The notes below the pieces were generated by a model, which saw nothing but the letters and a program-made list of their open reading frames with translations, made no database searches and was not told the DNA's origin. This document shows positions 14,837-22,214 of a stretch of DNA of 51,706 nt, in pieces; within the stretch, counting starts at the first letter, position 1, and each line of letters starts with the position of its first letter. Source of the DNA: an uncultured Ruminococcus sp. GTDB lineage: Bacteria; Bacillota; Clostridia; Oscillospirales; Ruminococcaceae. Position numbers and translations under genes: made by a program. The stretch spans positions 1-51,706 of the forward strand of contig NZ_CAMYUE010000017.1 of assembly GCF_947301925.1 (NCBI RefSeq). The letters run 5' to 3'.

Positions 14837-17191
14837 ATGAAAACATTGAAAAGGCTGTCGGTTCTGGCAGCTGCGGCAGTTACAGCTGTAACAGCGTCTG
14901 CGGCAGGGCTGCCTGCTATGGCAGCGGCGACTCCCTATGTTGCCGACTATGAGGAGACCGACAACAACTGGGCGAAGGTGCTTCAGTACACCCTGCATTT
15001 CTATGACGCAAATATGTGCGGCACCGACGTAACGGGCAAGAGCAAGTTCGCGTGGAGAGGCAACTGCCACGTTTACGACGCAAAGGTGCCCATGCACCCC
15101 ATAGACACAAAGGACACCGGCGTGAATATGTCCGAGAGCTTCATGGAGCAGTACAAGGATATACTCGATCCCGACGGCGACGGCTTCATCGACGTTTCGG
15201 GCGGATTTCACGACGCAGGCGACCACGTTAAATTCGGCCTTCCCGAGGCCTATGCCGCCTCAGTGGTATCCTGGGGCTATTACGAGTTCCGTCAGGCCTA
15301 TGAGGAAATAGGCGAGAGGGAGCATATCGAGACCATATGCCGCCATTTCTGCGACTACTTCATGAGGTGTACCTTCAGGGACGGTGACGGAAATGTAGTG
15401 GCCTTCTGCTATCAGGTAGGCGACGGCTCCGTAGATCATGAGTACTGGCAGTCCCCCGAGATAGACGCCATGGGACGTCCCGCATTCTTTGCCACAGCCG
15501 ATCTCCCCACTACCGACGACGTTTCGGAGAGCGCCGCGGCTCTGGCCATAAACTATTACAATTTCAAAGACACCGATCCCGAGTACGCCGAGAAGTGCCT
15601 TGATTACGCAAAGGCTCTCTTTGACTTTGCCAATAAAAACGACAAGGCGGTAGGCCCTCCCGGTGAAGGTCCCAAGAGCTTCTACGGCTCCTCAAAGTGG
15701 GAGGACGACTTCTGCTTCGCAGCAGGCTGGCTCTACCTCATCACCCGCGACCACGACTACCTTGCAGCCTGTGAGAAGTACATAGACTACTATGCACCTC
15801 CCGGATACGTTCTCTGCTGGAACGATATGTGGAACGGCGTAGGTATCATATTCGGACGCATACAGGACATATACCCCGAGGTCTGCGAGGAGACCCGCGT
15901 GGCCATAGGCAGGGGACAGTACGAGGTGCTGGACTTCTGGCAGATGGAGGCCAAGGCGCTCAACGAGGTAATGCACAAGAAGCTAACTCCCGCAGGCTAT
16001 TTCCACCTTGATACATGGGGAAGCGCAAGATACAATACCGCCGTGCAGTTCACAGCGCTGGTATACGACAAGTATCAGAACGGCAAGGATCTCTATAACG
16101 ACAAAAATCCCGATTATACCTTTACGGACTGGTCAATAGGACAGATGGAATACATCATCGGCGACAATCCTCTGGGCAGGAGCTACATAGTGGGCTACGG
16201 CGAGAACTGCGTAAAGTACCCCCACCACCGTGCGGCTTCGGGTCTGACAATGGCCGAGGATCCCGCAGAGCACAAGCACGTTCTCTACGGCGCACTTGCA
16301 GGAGGTCCCGATGAGAACGACGAGCATAACGACATCACAAAGGACTGGACGTACAACGAGGTCACCATCGACTACAACGCCGCCATCGTAGGCGCAGCCG
16401 CCGGTATGTACCTTGCCAAGAACGACGGCACCATGAAGCCCGAGGAGAACTTCCCTCCCGAGGAGAAGGGCGACGATACACAGCTGTTCTCGGGCGATGA
16501 TTTCTGGGTAGCGGGCTATTGCTCTGACGTTCCGGAGACCACAGGCGCAGGCGTTACAAAGCTCACCTTCTTCGTGAATACCGATTCGCTGGAGCCCCGT
16601 GATGATATCTCTGTCAGATACTACTTCAGCATAGAGGAGTTCAACGAAAAGAAGATCCCCGGAAGCTTCGTGCTGGAAAAGACCTACGATCAGGTGCAGA
16701 CCGAGGTGGCGGACAGAGCCGCTGTCTGCTCAGAGCCGAAACAGTACAAGGACGATATATACTATATCGAGATATCGTGGCCTGATTACGCCATAGCCAA
16801 CTCCAACAAGAAGTATCAGCTCATCATCGGCAATTACTACGGTGAGAACTGGGATTCCACCAACGACTGGAGCAGGCAGGGCATGACAGACCTTACCAAG
16901 GAGGGCATAGACTACGATAATATAGTCAGCGGCGTTGAATACGCACAGCGCTGCGAGAACGTCTGCGTGTACTCGGGCGGCAAGCTCATAGGCGGCACAG
17001 AGCCCGACGGCACAAAGCCTGCAAAGGTGTATAAGGTCGCCCAGCTTGTGAGACTGAGAAGAATGCTTCTGGGCAAGGAACCCTTCAGCAGCGAGGAGGC
17101 TGCAATGCAGTTTGACTTCAACAATGACGGCAGCGTTGACGTTCACGACGACGCAGAGCTGAGGAAGCTCCTTGTGGCACAGGCGAAATAA
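14837..17191 (+). CDS. GH9 cellulase with CBM3 and C-terminal dockerin-like end
   Basis: 784 residues; ATG after an AGGAAAGGA site. Signal peptide 1-30 (AMA). Residues 40-525 are a glycoside hydrolase family 9 catalytic domain, which cleaves beta-1,4-glucan with inversion. The DAGD motif (Asp126, Asp129) supplies the catalytic base, and Glu in YNEVTIDYNAA near 513 is the expected acid. Residues 550-700 form a family 3 carbohydrate-binding module (ending NYYGENWDSTNDWS), the arrangement of processive endoglucanases. The C-terminal 65 residues resemble a dockerin, but only the second calcium loop is intact (FDFNNDGSVDVHDDAEL). The first repeat keeps its helix (VYKVAQLVRLRRMLLG) without a DxNxDG loop. 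The enzyme is secreted and probably docked on a scaffold. Single gene with its own promoter, operator-like palindrome and terminator. Confidence 0.93.
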   Translation: MKTLKRLSVLAAAAVTAVTASAAGLPAMAAATPYVADYEETDNNWAKVLQYTLHFYDANMCGTDVTGKSKFAWRGNCHVYDAKVPMHPIDTKDTGVNMSESFMEQYKDILDPDGDGFIDVSGGFHDAGDHVKFGLPEAYAASVVSWGYYEFRQAYEEIGEREHIETICRHFCDYFMRCTFRDGDGNVVAFCYQVGDGSVDHEYWQSPEIDAMGRPAFFATADLPTTDDVSESAAALAINYYNFKDTDPEYAEKCLDYAKALFDFANKNDKAVGPPGEGPKSFYGSSKWEDDFCFAAGWLYLITRDHDYLAACEKYIDYYAPPGYVLCWNDMWNGVGIIFGRIQDIYPEVCEETRVAIGRGQYEVLDFWQMEAKALNEVMHKKLTPAGYFHLDTWGSARYNTAVQFTALVYDKYQNGKDLYNDKNPDYTFTDWSIGQMEYIIGDNPLGRSYIVGYGENCVKYPHHRAASGLTMAEDPAEHKHVLYGALAGGPDENDEHNDITKDWTYNEVTIDYNAAIVGAAAGMYLAKNDGTMKPEENFPPEEKGDDTQLFSGDDFWVAGYCSDVPETTGAGVTKLTFFVNTDSLEPRDDISVRYYFSIEEFNEKKIPGSFVLEKTYDQVQTEVADRAAVCSEPKQYKDDIYYIEISWPDYAIANSNKKYQLIIGNYYGENWDSTNDWSRQGMTDLTKEGIDYDNIVSGVEYAQRCENVCVYSGGKLIGGTEPDGTKPAKVYKVAQLVRLRRMLLGKEPFSSEEAAMQFDFNNDGSVDVHDDAELRKLLVAQAK

Positions 17192-17199
17192 CATAAATA

Positions 17200-17222
17200 A
17201 AGGCTCCCCGGGGGGAGCCTTT
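17200..17222. terminator. Bidirectional terminator shared by GH9 and first dockerin paralogue
   Basis: AAGGCTCCCC directly against GGGGAGCCTT, a 10-bp stem with a minimal GG loop, then T-rich. Closely related hairpins follow the two other paralogues (18127, 19097). Confidence 0.8.
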
Positions 17223-17251
17223 TGCTTGTGCATAGTTATATATCCTGCCGA

Positions 17252-17944
17252 TCAGTTGCTGAAGTTTGTGAGATATCCCTTGTTGTACCAGTCAAGGAGG
17301 AAAACATCGGCATTGTTTACATAGCCGTCGTTGTTAACGTCGAACTTGTAAACCTTGTATGTGCGGTAAACACCGCCCAGATCGAATGATGTAGTTGTAT
17401 AAACACTGTAGTTTTCGGAGATGTGCTTTACATTTACAGCGTGGTTGATGATAGAGTAATCATCTCCGTCGATGTCCATGTCTCCGTCGAAATCACCTAC
17501 GAGGAATGTGGGCAGTGAGTAAACAGCGTTGTTTATAGCCTGTCCGTTAGCCTTGTATGCGTATGCAAAGCTGCTTCTCTCGTGATAGTCTGCTGCACTG
17601 TCGCAGTGAACGGACTGTGATACGATACGGCCTGTTACGTTGGGGTCTGTGGGAACGAAAGTGCCTCCTTCATTGTAGAAGCCGGGGCCTCCGCCGTAAC
17701 CGGGAGTGAGCGAACCGTATGCGATCGGAATGGAGGAAGGAGAAGATGTGTGGCTTGAATTGCAGGCAAGGCCGAAAACTACATGGTCAATGTTCTTTGC
17801 GTTAGGAACATAGTAAATCTTTCTGTAAGTGAAGCGTGCGGTGATGCTTGCTTCTGCGTTGGCTGACAGAGCGTTGGCTGCGGGGATAGCGCACATAACT
17901 GCTGCTGCGATTGAAGCTGTGATCTTTTTTAATGTGTGTTTCAT
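17252..17944 (-). CDS. Secreted dockerin-type protein, paralogue A
   Basis: 230 residues from the ATG at 17944; an AAGGA site lies upstream and both paralogues begin at the same place, so the longer frame to 18058 is rejected because it would run through the promoter module. Signal peptide 1-30 (SANA). Residues 31-150 are a Gly/Ser/Tyr-rich beta-type domain of unknown function. Two calcium-loop dockerin repeats, DFDGDMDIDGDDYSIINHAV near 163 and FDVNNDGYVNNADVFLLD near 206, are separated by an unusually long 25-residue insert. No catalytic motif is visible. First of three tandem paralogues, each with the same 72-bp promoter module and terminator type. Likely role: a cohesin-bound non-enzymatic component or a substrate-binding part of the fibre complex. 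Confidence 0.85.
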   Translation of the reverse strand: MKHTLKKITASIAAAVMCAIPAANALSANAEASITARFTYRKIYYVPNAKNIDHVVFGLACNSSHTSSPSSIPIAYGSLTPGYGGGPGFYNEGGTFVPTDPNVTGRIVSQSVHCDSAADYHERSSFAYAYKANGQAINNAVYSLPTFLVGDFDGDMDIDGDDYSIINHAVNVKHISENYSVYTTTSFDLGGVYRTYKVYKFDVNNDGYVNNADVFLLDWYNKGYLTNFSN

Positions 17945-17972
17945 AATCAGTTTTATCCTTTGTAAAATATTT

Positions 17973-18044
17973 GAGAAGTCGACTGCTCTGATTACTATTA
18001 TATCACTTTCAGGAGAAAAATGCTGTTTGTTGCGCAGGGTTAAC
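17973..18044 (-). promoter_or_regulatory. 72-bp promoter module, copy A
   Basis: On the minus strand GTTAAC, CCTGCGCAACAAACAG, a T-run, TATAAT (18002-17997) and a CAGAGCAGTCGACTTCTC leader. It has no good -35 box at the proper distance, which suggests activator dependence through the conserved upstream half. 69 of 72 positions equal copy B and 66 equal copy C. Confidence 0.75.
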
Positions 18045-18126
18045 GTATTTCGGGGCATAGAAATATTCCGGTGAATTTTGTGAGTTTTGCTTTTTGGATG
18101 GTTCTATAAACTATATATATAGAATA

Positions 18127-18149
18127 AGGCTCCCCGAAGGGAGCCTTTC
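18127..18149. terminator. Terminator of paralogue B
   Basis: AAGGCTCCC and GGGAGCCTT around a CGAA/UUCG-type tetraloop. Same hairpin as at 19097, related to 17200. Confidence 0.8.
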
Positions 18150-18184
18150 GTATGTGCATTATTCAAGTATCAATAAGTTAATGA

Positions 18185-18886
18185 TTACTTAGGGAATTTT
18201 GTGAGACGGCTCTCATCATATGCTCTGAACATATCAAGGTCATCAGAATTGATAACGCCATCGTCATTTATATCAAACTGATACATATAAAGTGTTCTGT
18301 CAAGTACATAAACTGACCATGAATAGCCATAGTTGCTCATAGAAGAGTTAACAACAGCATCAAGGTAAGAATAATCGGCTCCGTCTACCTTCAGGTCATT
18401 GTTGAAATCACCAACGAGGAAAGCAGCCCAGTCATAATTATAATTCCTGTTAACGGAATAGTTAACGGCGTTATAAGCCTGCTGACCGTTTGCTCTGTAT
18501 GCACGGCAGGTGCCGAAGCTGTCAGCGTAATCAGCGGGATTCTCGGAGTAAGCTGATACTGAAAGGAAAGGACCGCTGAGACGTGTGTTGGCGGTTACAG
18601 TACCGCCGCAGCTGTAATATGTATCGCCTGCGCTTCCGCCGCCTGCAACAGTTGCCTGATTGCCGATAAGATTATAGAAAGGTACTGAATCGTGGTACTT
18701 TCTTACTGCGAAAGAGAACTCAAATCTCTTTACATTAGCTGAGTAGTCTGCCCAGTATACCTGTCTGAATGTGTAGCGTGCGTTTGAGCTTACGGAAGCG
18801 TTTGCTGATAAAGAGCTTGCCATAGGAGCAGCACACATAACTGCTGCTGCAAGTGAAGCTGTGATCTTTTTAATAATGTGTTTCAT
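18185..18886 (-). CDS. Secreted dockerin-type protein, paralogue B
   Basis: 233 residues. Signal peptide 1-30 (SANA) nearly identical to that of paralogue A. The middle domain shares YTFRQVYWADYSANVKRFEFSF-like strands and GGSAGDTYYSCGGT with paralogue C, and ends in a CRAYRANGQQAYNAV motif common to all three. Dockerin repeats: DFNNDLKVDGADYSYLDAVV and FDINDDGVINSDDLDMFR, again with a long insert between them. The ribosome site AAGGA lies before the ATG, downstream of promoter module B. No enzymatic motif seen. Protein divergence between the three copies is far greater than divergence of their promoters, so the regulation is what has been kept. Confidence 0.85.
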   Translation of the reverse strand: MKHIIKKITASLAAAVMCAAPMASSLSANASVSSNARYTFRQVYWADYSANVKRFEFSFAVRKYHDSVPFYNLIGNQATVAGGGSAGDTYYSCGGTVTANTRLSGPFLSVSAYSENPADYADSFGTCRAYRANGQQAYNAVNYSVNRNYNYDWAAFLVGDFNNDLKVDGADYSYLDAVVNSSMSNYGYSWSVYVLDRTLYMYQFDINDDGVINSDDLDMFRAYDESRLTKFPK

Positions 18887-18926
18887 AGTTTTAATATCCT
18901 TTGTAAAATTTAGTGTTTAGTATAAT

Positions 18927-18998
18927 GAGAAGTCGACTGCTCTGATTACTATTATATCACTTTCAGGGAAAAAATGCCGTTTGTTGCGCAGGGTTAAC
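18927..18998 (-). promoter_or_regulatory. 72-bp promoter module, copy B
   Basis: Same layout as copy A, with three substitutions in 72 positions. TATAAT on the minus strand is followed by the conserved CAGAGCAGTCGACTTCTC leader, and GTTAACCCTGCGCAACAAAC lies upstream. Confidence 0.75.
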
Positions 18999-19096
18999 GC
19001 AAAATGAGCAGTAGAAAAAATATGTTGGCATTTATAGTTATTGAAAAACTATATACCATTATTTTGATTTGTATATAATGAGCCGGCGAATTAAAT

Positions 19097-19120
19097 AAGG
19101 CTCCCCGAAGGGAGCCTTTC
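19097..19120. terminator. Terminator of paralogue C
   Basis: Identical hairpin core to 18127 (GGCTCCC, tetraloop, GGGAGCC). Confidence 0.8.
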
Positions 19121-19150
19121 GTATGTGCAATATATTATGATGTTCAGAGC

Positions 19151-19843
19151 TTACTTTTCAAATCTGTAAGTAGTGCTGCTGATGTACTGGAAGTGCATAT
19201 TTGTATCTTCCTGATTGATAACGCCGTCATCGTTGATGTCGAACTGAAGAACAGGGATAGAATATGACTTGTTGTTGAAGTTGAAGTAAGCAATTGAGCC
19301 GTAGCCATAGTTGTTGCCTACCTTGAGAACGTTTATAGCGTGGTAGATGATAGAGTAATCATTTCCGTCGATGTCCTTGTCGCCGTCGAAATCGCCAACG
19401 AGGAAAGCGGGGCGTGTGTGTACAGAGTTGTAGGACTGCTGTCCGTTAGCCTTGTAAGCCTTGCAGTATACGTTGTTGCCCTCTCCGTAGTATGAAGGAG
19501 AGTCACAGTATACAGAGAATGAAACAGCGGGGCCGCCGAAGTATGAATTAGCAGTATATGAACCGCCGCAGCTGTAGTATGTATCGCCTGCACTGCCGCC
19601 GAAAGATGTAGTTCCGGGGATGATAGGAGTGATAGTAGCAGGTGAACAGTGGAGTCTCTTGTTTGTGAAGCTCAGGCTGAGGTTCTTAACATTAGCTGAA
19701 CCGTCTATCCAGTATACTCTTCTCATGGTGTAGCGTGCGTTAGAGCCTGCTGTTGCGTTTGCAGAGAGTGCGTTTGCTGCGGGAAGTGCGCACATAACTG
19801 CTGCTGAGAGTGTTGCTGCGATCTTTTTGAATGTGTTTTTCAT
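19151..19843 (-). CDS. Secreted dockerin-type protein, paralogue C
   Basis: 230 residues. Signal peptide 1-30 as in paralogues A and B. The middle domain includes YTMRRVYWIDGSANVKNLSL and the GGSAGDTYYSCGG block shared with B, plus YKANGQQSYNSV. Dockerin repeats DFDGDKDIDGNDYSIIYHAI (close to A) and FDINDDGVINQEDTNMHF (close to B) flank an insert of about 25 residues. C therefore combines features of A and B, and may be nearest to the ancestral copy. It is transcribed from module C with its own terminator. Confidence 0.85.
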   Translation of the reverse strand: MKNTFKKIAATLSAAVMCALPAANALSANATAGSNARYTMRRVYWIDGSANVKNLSLSFTNKRLHCSPATITPIIPGTTSFGGSAGDTYYSCGGSYTANSYFGGPAVSFSVYCDSPSYYGEGNNVYCKAYKANGQQSYNSVHTRPAFLVGDFDGDKDIDGNDYSIIYHAINVLKVGNNYGYGSIAYFNFNNKSYSIPVLQFDINDDGVINQEDTNMHFQYISSTTYRFEK

Positions 19844-19871
19844 GGTTATTATATCCTTTGTAAAATTATTT

Positions 19872-19943
19872 GAGAAGTCGACTGCTCTGGTTATTATTAT
19901 ACCACTTTCGGGAGAAAAATCCTGTTTGTTGCACAGGGTTAAC
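19872..19943 (-). promoter_or_regulatory. 72-bp promoter module, copy C
   Basis: Six substitutions relative to copy A. TATAAT, the leader and GTTAAC are all unchanged; TGCGCA has become TGCACA here, breaking the small palindrome. Confidence 0.75.
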
Positions 19944-20044
19944 GGGCGGCAGGACGTAGAAATTGCCGCTCATTTTTTGTACAAATCGTCAAATGCGCTG
20001 TTGATTATTCTACCTGTATACGGAGCGTTGCACCTGATACCGTC

Positions 20045-20074
20045 AAAAAAGGCTCCCTTGTGAGGAGCCCTTTT
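20045..20074. terminator. Terminator of the CDF operon
   Basis: GGCTCC/GGAGCC stem flanked by six A on one side and C plus five T on the other, so it works on either strand. It touches the stop codon of the minus-strand transporter gene. Confidence 0.85.
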
Positions 20075-21181
20075 TCAATCGCTTACGTCCGTATCAAGAG
20101 TTATGCTGACCTTATGATCGGGATATGCCTCCTGTGTTTCGGTCAGTATATGATCGTACAGTCCCCTTGGATCGGGAGCCGCAAAATCTATGATGATATC
20201 GAAGTGTATGGTCTTTTTCACCTCATCGAGGTAGAAGCCGTGTATCTGGAGTATATACTCGTGGGACATGACGTGTCTGCGTATATTCCCGTATATCTCC
20301 GCTGCACGGTCGTTGCTGGTGTTCACGGCGTATACGCTTATGCCTGCCAGTATGACCTTGTGCTCTGCAAGCACCTTCTCGGTGATATGGTGCTCCAGCT
20401 TGTCGAGCTCCGCTACGGGCATTGTATCGGGCACCTCTATGTGTACCGAGCCTATGAGCAGATCCGGACCGTAGCTGTGGAGCAGCAGGTCGTATGCCCC
20501 CTGTACCTCCGGGAAGGAGGTTATGGTCTGCTTTATCTCCTTTGACAGGTCGCTGCTTATGCGCTTGCCGATAATGCTTGAAAGGCTGTCGCCAAGCATA
20601 CCCAGACCCGACTTTATGATTACGGCGGATATGATAACGCCCAGCCACGCCTCTGTGCTGATACCCGAGATAAGGTATACTATTGCGGCAAGGAGAGTGG
20701 AGGCGGAGATCACCGAGTCCAGCAGAGCGTCCTTGCCCGAGGATACAAGGGATTCGGAGCTGACGCTCTCGCCCTTCTTTTTCACATACAGTCCCAGGAT
20801 TATCTTAACCGCGATCGCCACGGTCACGATGATTATGGCGGCGGCGGAGTAATCGGGTACTGAGGGGCGGATTATCTTCTTTACCGATTCCACCAGAGCG
20901 GTAACGCCTGCATAGAGGATTATTACCGCTATCAGGGCAGAGCTGAGATTCTCTATCCTGCCGTAGCCGTAGGGGTGGTTCTTGTCGGGGCGTTTGCCTG
21001 CCAGCTTTGTGCCGATAATGGTTATAACCGAGGACAGCACATCGCTGAGGTTGTTTACCGCGTCCAGAACTATGGCGATGGAGGAGCTGAGGACTCCCAC
21101 CACAGCCTTGAATGAGGCGAGGAATACATTTGCCAGTATACCGATGATACTGGTACGGATTATGACTTTATCCCTGTTCAA
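20075..21181 (-). CDS. Cation diffusion facilitator family metal exporter
   Basis: 368 residues from a TTG start with GGGAG seven bases upstream. CDF proteins export divalent metal such as Zn, Mn, Co or Fe in exchange for protons. The N-terminal membrane half has six predicted helices, with the metal-site motif DAVNNLSD (helix 2, near residue 40) and the HPYGYGRIE block after it. SSGKDALLDS in helix 5 carries the second site's Asp. The C-terminal 130 residues form the cytosolic ferredoxin-like domain seen in this family, followed by an extension of about 80 residues. Last gene of a four-gene minus-strand operon. The metal cannot be assigned by eye. Confidence 0.9.
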   Translation of the reverse strand: MNRDKVIIRTSIIGILANVFLASFKAVVGVLSSSIAIVLDAVNNLSDVLSSVITIIGTKLAGKRPDKNHPYGYGRIENLSSALIAVIILYAGVTALVESVKKIIRPSVPDYSAAAIIIVTVAIAVKIILGLYVKKKGESVSSESLVSSGKDALLDSVISASTLLAAIVYLISGISTEAWLGVIISAVIIKSGLGMLGDSLSSIIGKRISSDLSKEIKQTITSFPEVQGAYDLLLHSYGPDLLIGSVHIEVPDTMPVAELDKLEHHITEKVLAEHKVILAGISVYAVNTSNDRAAEIYGNIRRHVMSHEYILQIHGFYLDEVKKTIHFDIIIDFAAPDPRGLYDHILTETQEAYPDHKVSITLDTDVSD

Positions 21182-21195
21182 TCAATTACTCCCTT

Positions 21196-21843
21196 TCAGA
21201 TTATTTCCCATTCAAATTCCGCACTGTCAGAGAGCTTAACGTCGGCGGGTTCTATGCTTACCGCCTTTGCCGGGAAGCACAGGCAGTCGTTGCCGATGCC
21301 GTAGCGCGTCTGTGATATCATGTTCTTTTCCGCTCTGTCGTAGCTTATCCTTATGAGCCTGCCGAGAGTCACGCCCGATGCCTGGCACAGCAGCTCTGCC
21401 TTTTTTCTTGCGTCGGCCGCAGTTATCCTGATAAGCTCCTCCTTTGCGGACTCCGTATCCTTTACGGTGAACTGCACCGACAGCTGGGGAGCCGCCTTTG
21501 AGGCCGATATCCGCCTGAGCACCTCGGCGAGGAGCACGGTGTCCAGAGGAAATTCCACGTTCATCTGATGAGCGCAGCAATAGCCCCTGAATACGCTGCG
21601 GTAATTGCCCTTTTCGTCGGGAAGTGATTCGTATTCCGTTCTCACGTCGAAGCCCGAGGTCCTGAGAGCGTCCTTCTCAAAGCCGCAGCTTTCGAGTATG
21701 CCGCGGATCTCCGCAAGAGAGTCCTCGGCCTTTTCCATAGCCTCACCGCAGTCTGTGCTTCTTGACTGCATATCCAGCTCAAGTCGTATCATATCGGGTG
21801 CAGCGGAAATGCTGCCCGATCCTCTTACTATTATAGAAGACAT
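21196..21843 (-). CDS. SIMPL (DUF541) domain protein
   Basis: 215 residues. The family begins with IIVRGSGSISAAPDMIRLELDMQ and contains the region VQFTVKDTESAKEELIRITAADARKKAELLC, both seen here. Family members are often periplasmic or membrane-linked and affect stress or signalling, but this one has no signal peptide and is probably cytoplasmic. It lies 14 bp before the CDF gene and 23 bp after the zinc-ribbon gene, so it is in the same operon. Molecular role unknown. Confidence 0.85.
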   Translation of the reverse strand: MSSIIVRGSGSISAAPDMIRLELDMQSRSTDCGEAMEKAEDSLAEIRGILESCGFEKDALRTSGFDVRTEYESLPDEKGNYRSVFRGYCCAHQMNVEFPLDTVLLAEVLRRISASKAAPQLSVQFTVKDTESAKEELIRITAADARKKAELLCQASGVTLGRLIRISYDRAEKNMISQTRYGIGNDCLCFPAKAVSIEPADVKLSDSAEFEWEII

Positions 21844-21866
21844 ATCATCGCTCCTTTACGATCTTA

Positions 21867-22214
21867 TCAGTAGCCGCCGCCCTTTACGTTCACGTCAGCC
21901 TCTGTACGGGCGATATCTCCCGTGAGACCGCACCAGCCGCAGGTCATGCGCTCCTCGTTGTTCCAGCAGCTCAGCTTTCCGCAGCGTCCGCAGAGCACGA
22001 ATTTCGACGAGCCGCAGTAGGGGCAGCCGTTGTAATCGTCCGTATAGTCCAGACTTCCTTTGATCTCCGTCCTGTCAAAGCCCTCGCTGGAGGCGCGGCG
22101 CTCGTCGATGGGAAAGGCCCATGTCCTGAACCAGTCGCCGCCGCGCTCCTCGACTCTTACGCCGTAAATGCGCTTGCTCTCGGGGCATTTCATAAGTATA
22201 ACTTCAGCCTTCAT
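21867..22214 (-). CDS. Small zinc-ribbon protein (TerY-C-like)
   Basis: 115 residues. Two Cys pairs, CPYCGSSKFVLCGRCGK near residues 64-80, are followed by CGWCG near 92, enough for two zinc ribbons as in TerY-C metal-binding domains. The N-terminus (KRIYGVRVEERGGDWFRTWAFPID) matches the same family. The start lies inside the 3' end of the regulator gene (11-bp overlap), so translation is coupled. TerY-C domains occur in tellurite/phage-stress loci, but no ter genes are present here; in this operon it precedes SIMPL and metal exporter genes. Confidence 0.8.
   Translation of the reverse strand: MKAEVILMKCPESKRIYGVRVEERGGDWFRTWAFPIDERRASSEGFDRTEIKGSLDYTDDYNGCPYCGSSKFVLCGRCGKLSCWNNEERMTCGWCGLTGDIARTEADVNVKGGGY

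Noticed and set aside
17945..18058. N-terminal extension of dockerin paralogue A
   Set aside because: Would be translated from its own promoter module; paralogues B and C start at the equivalent internal ATG with a signal peptide.
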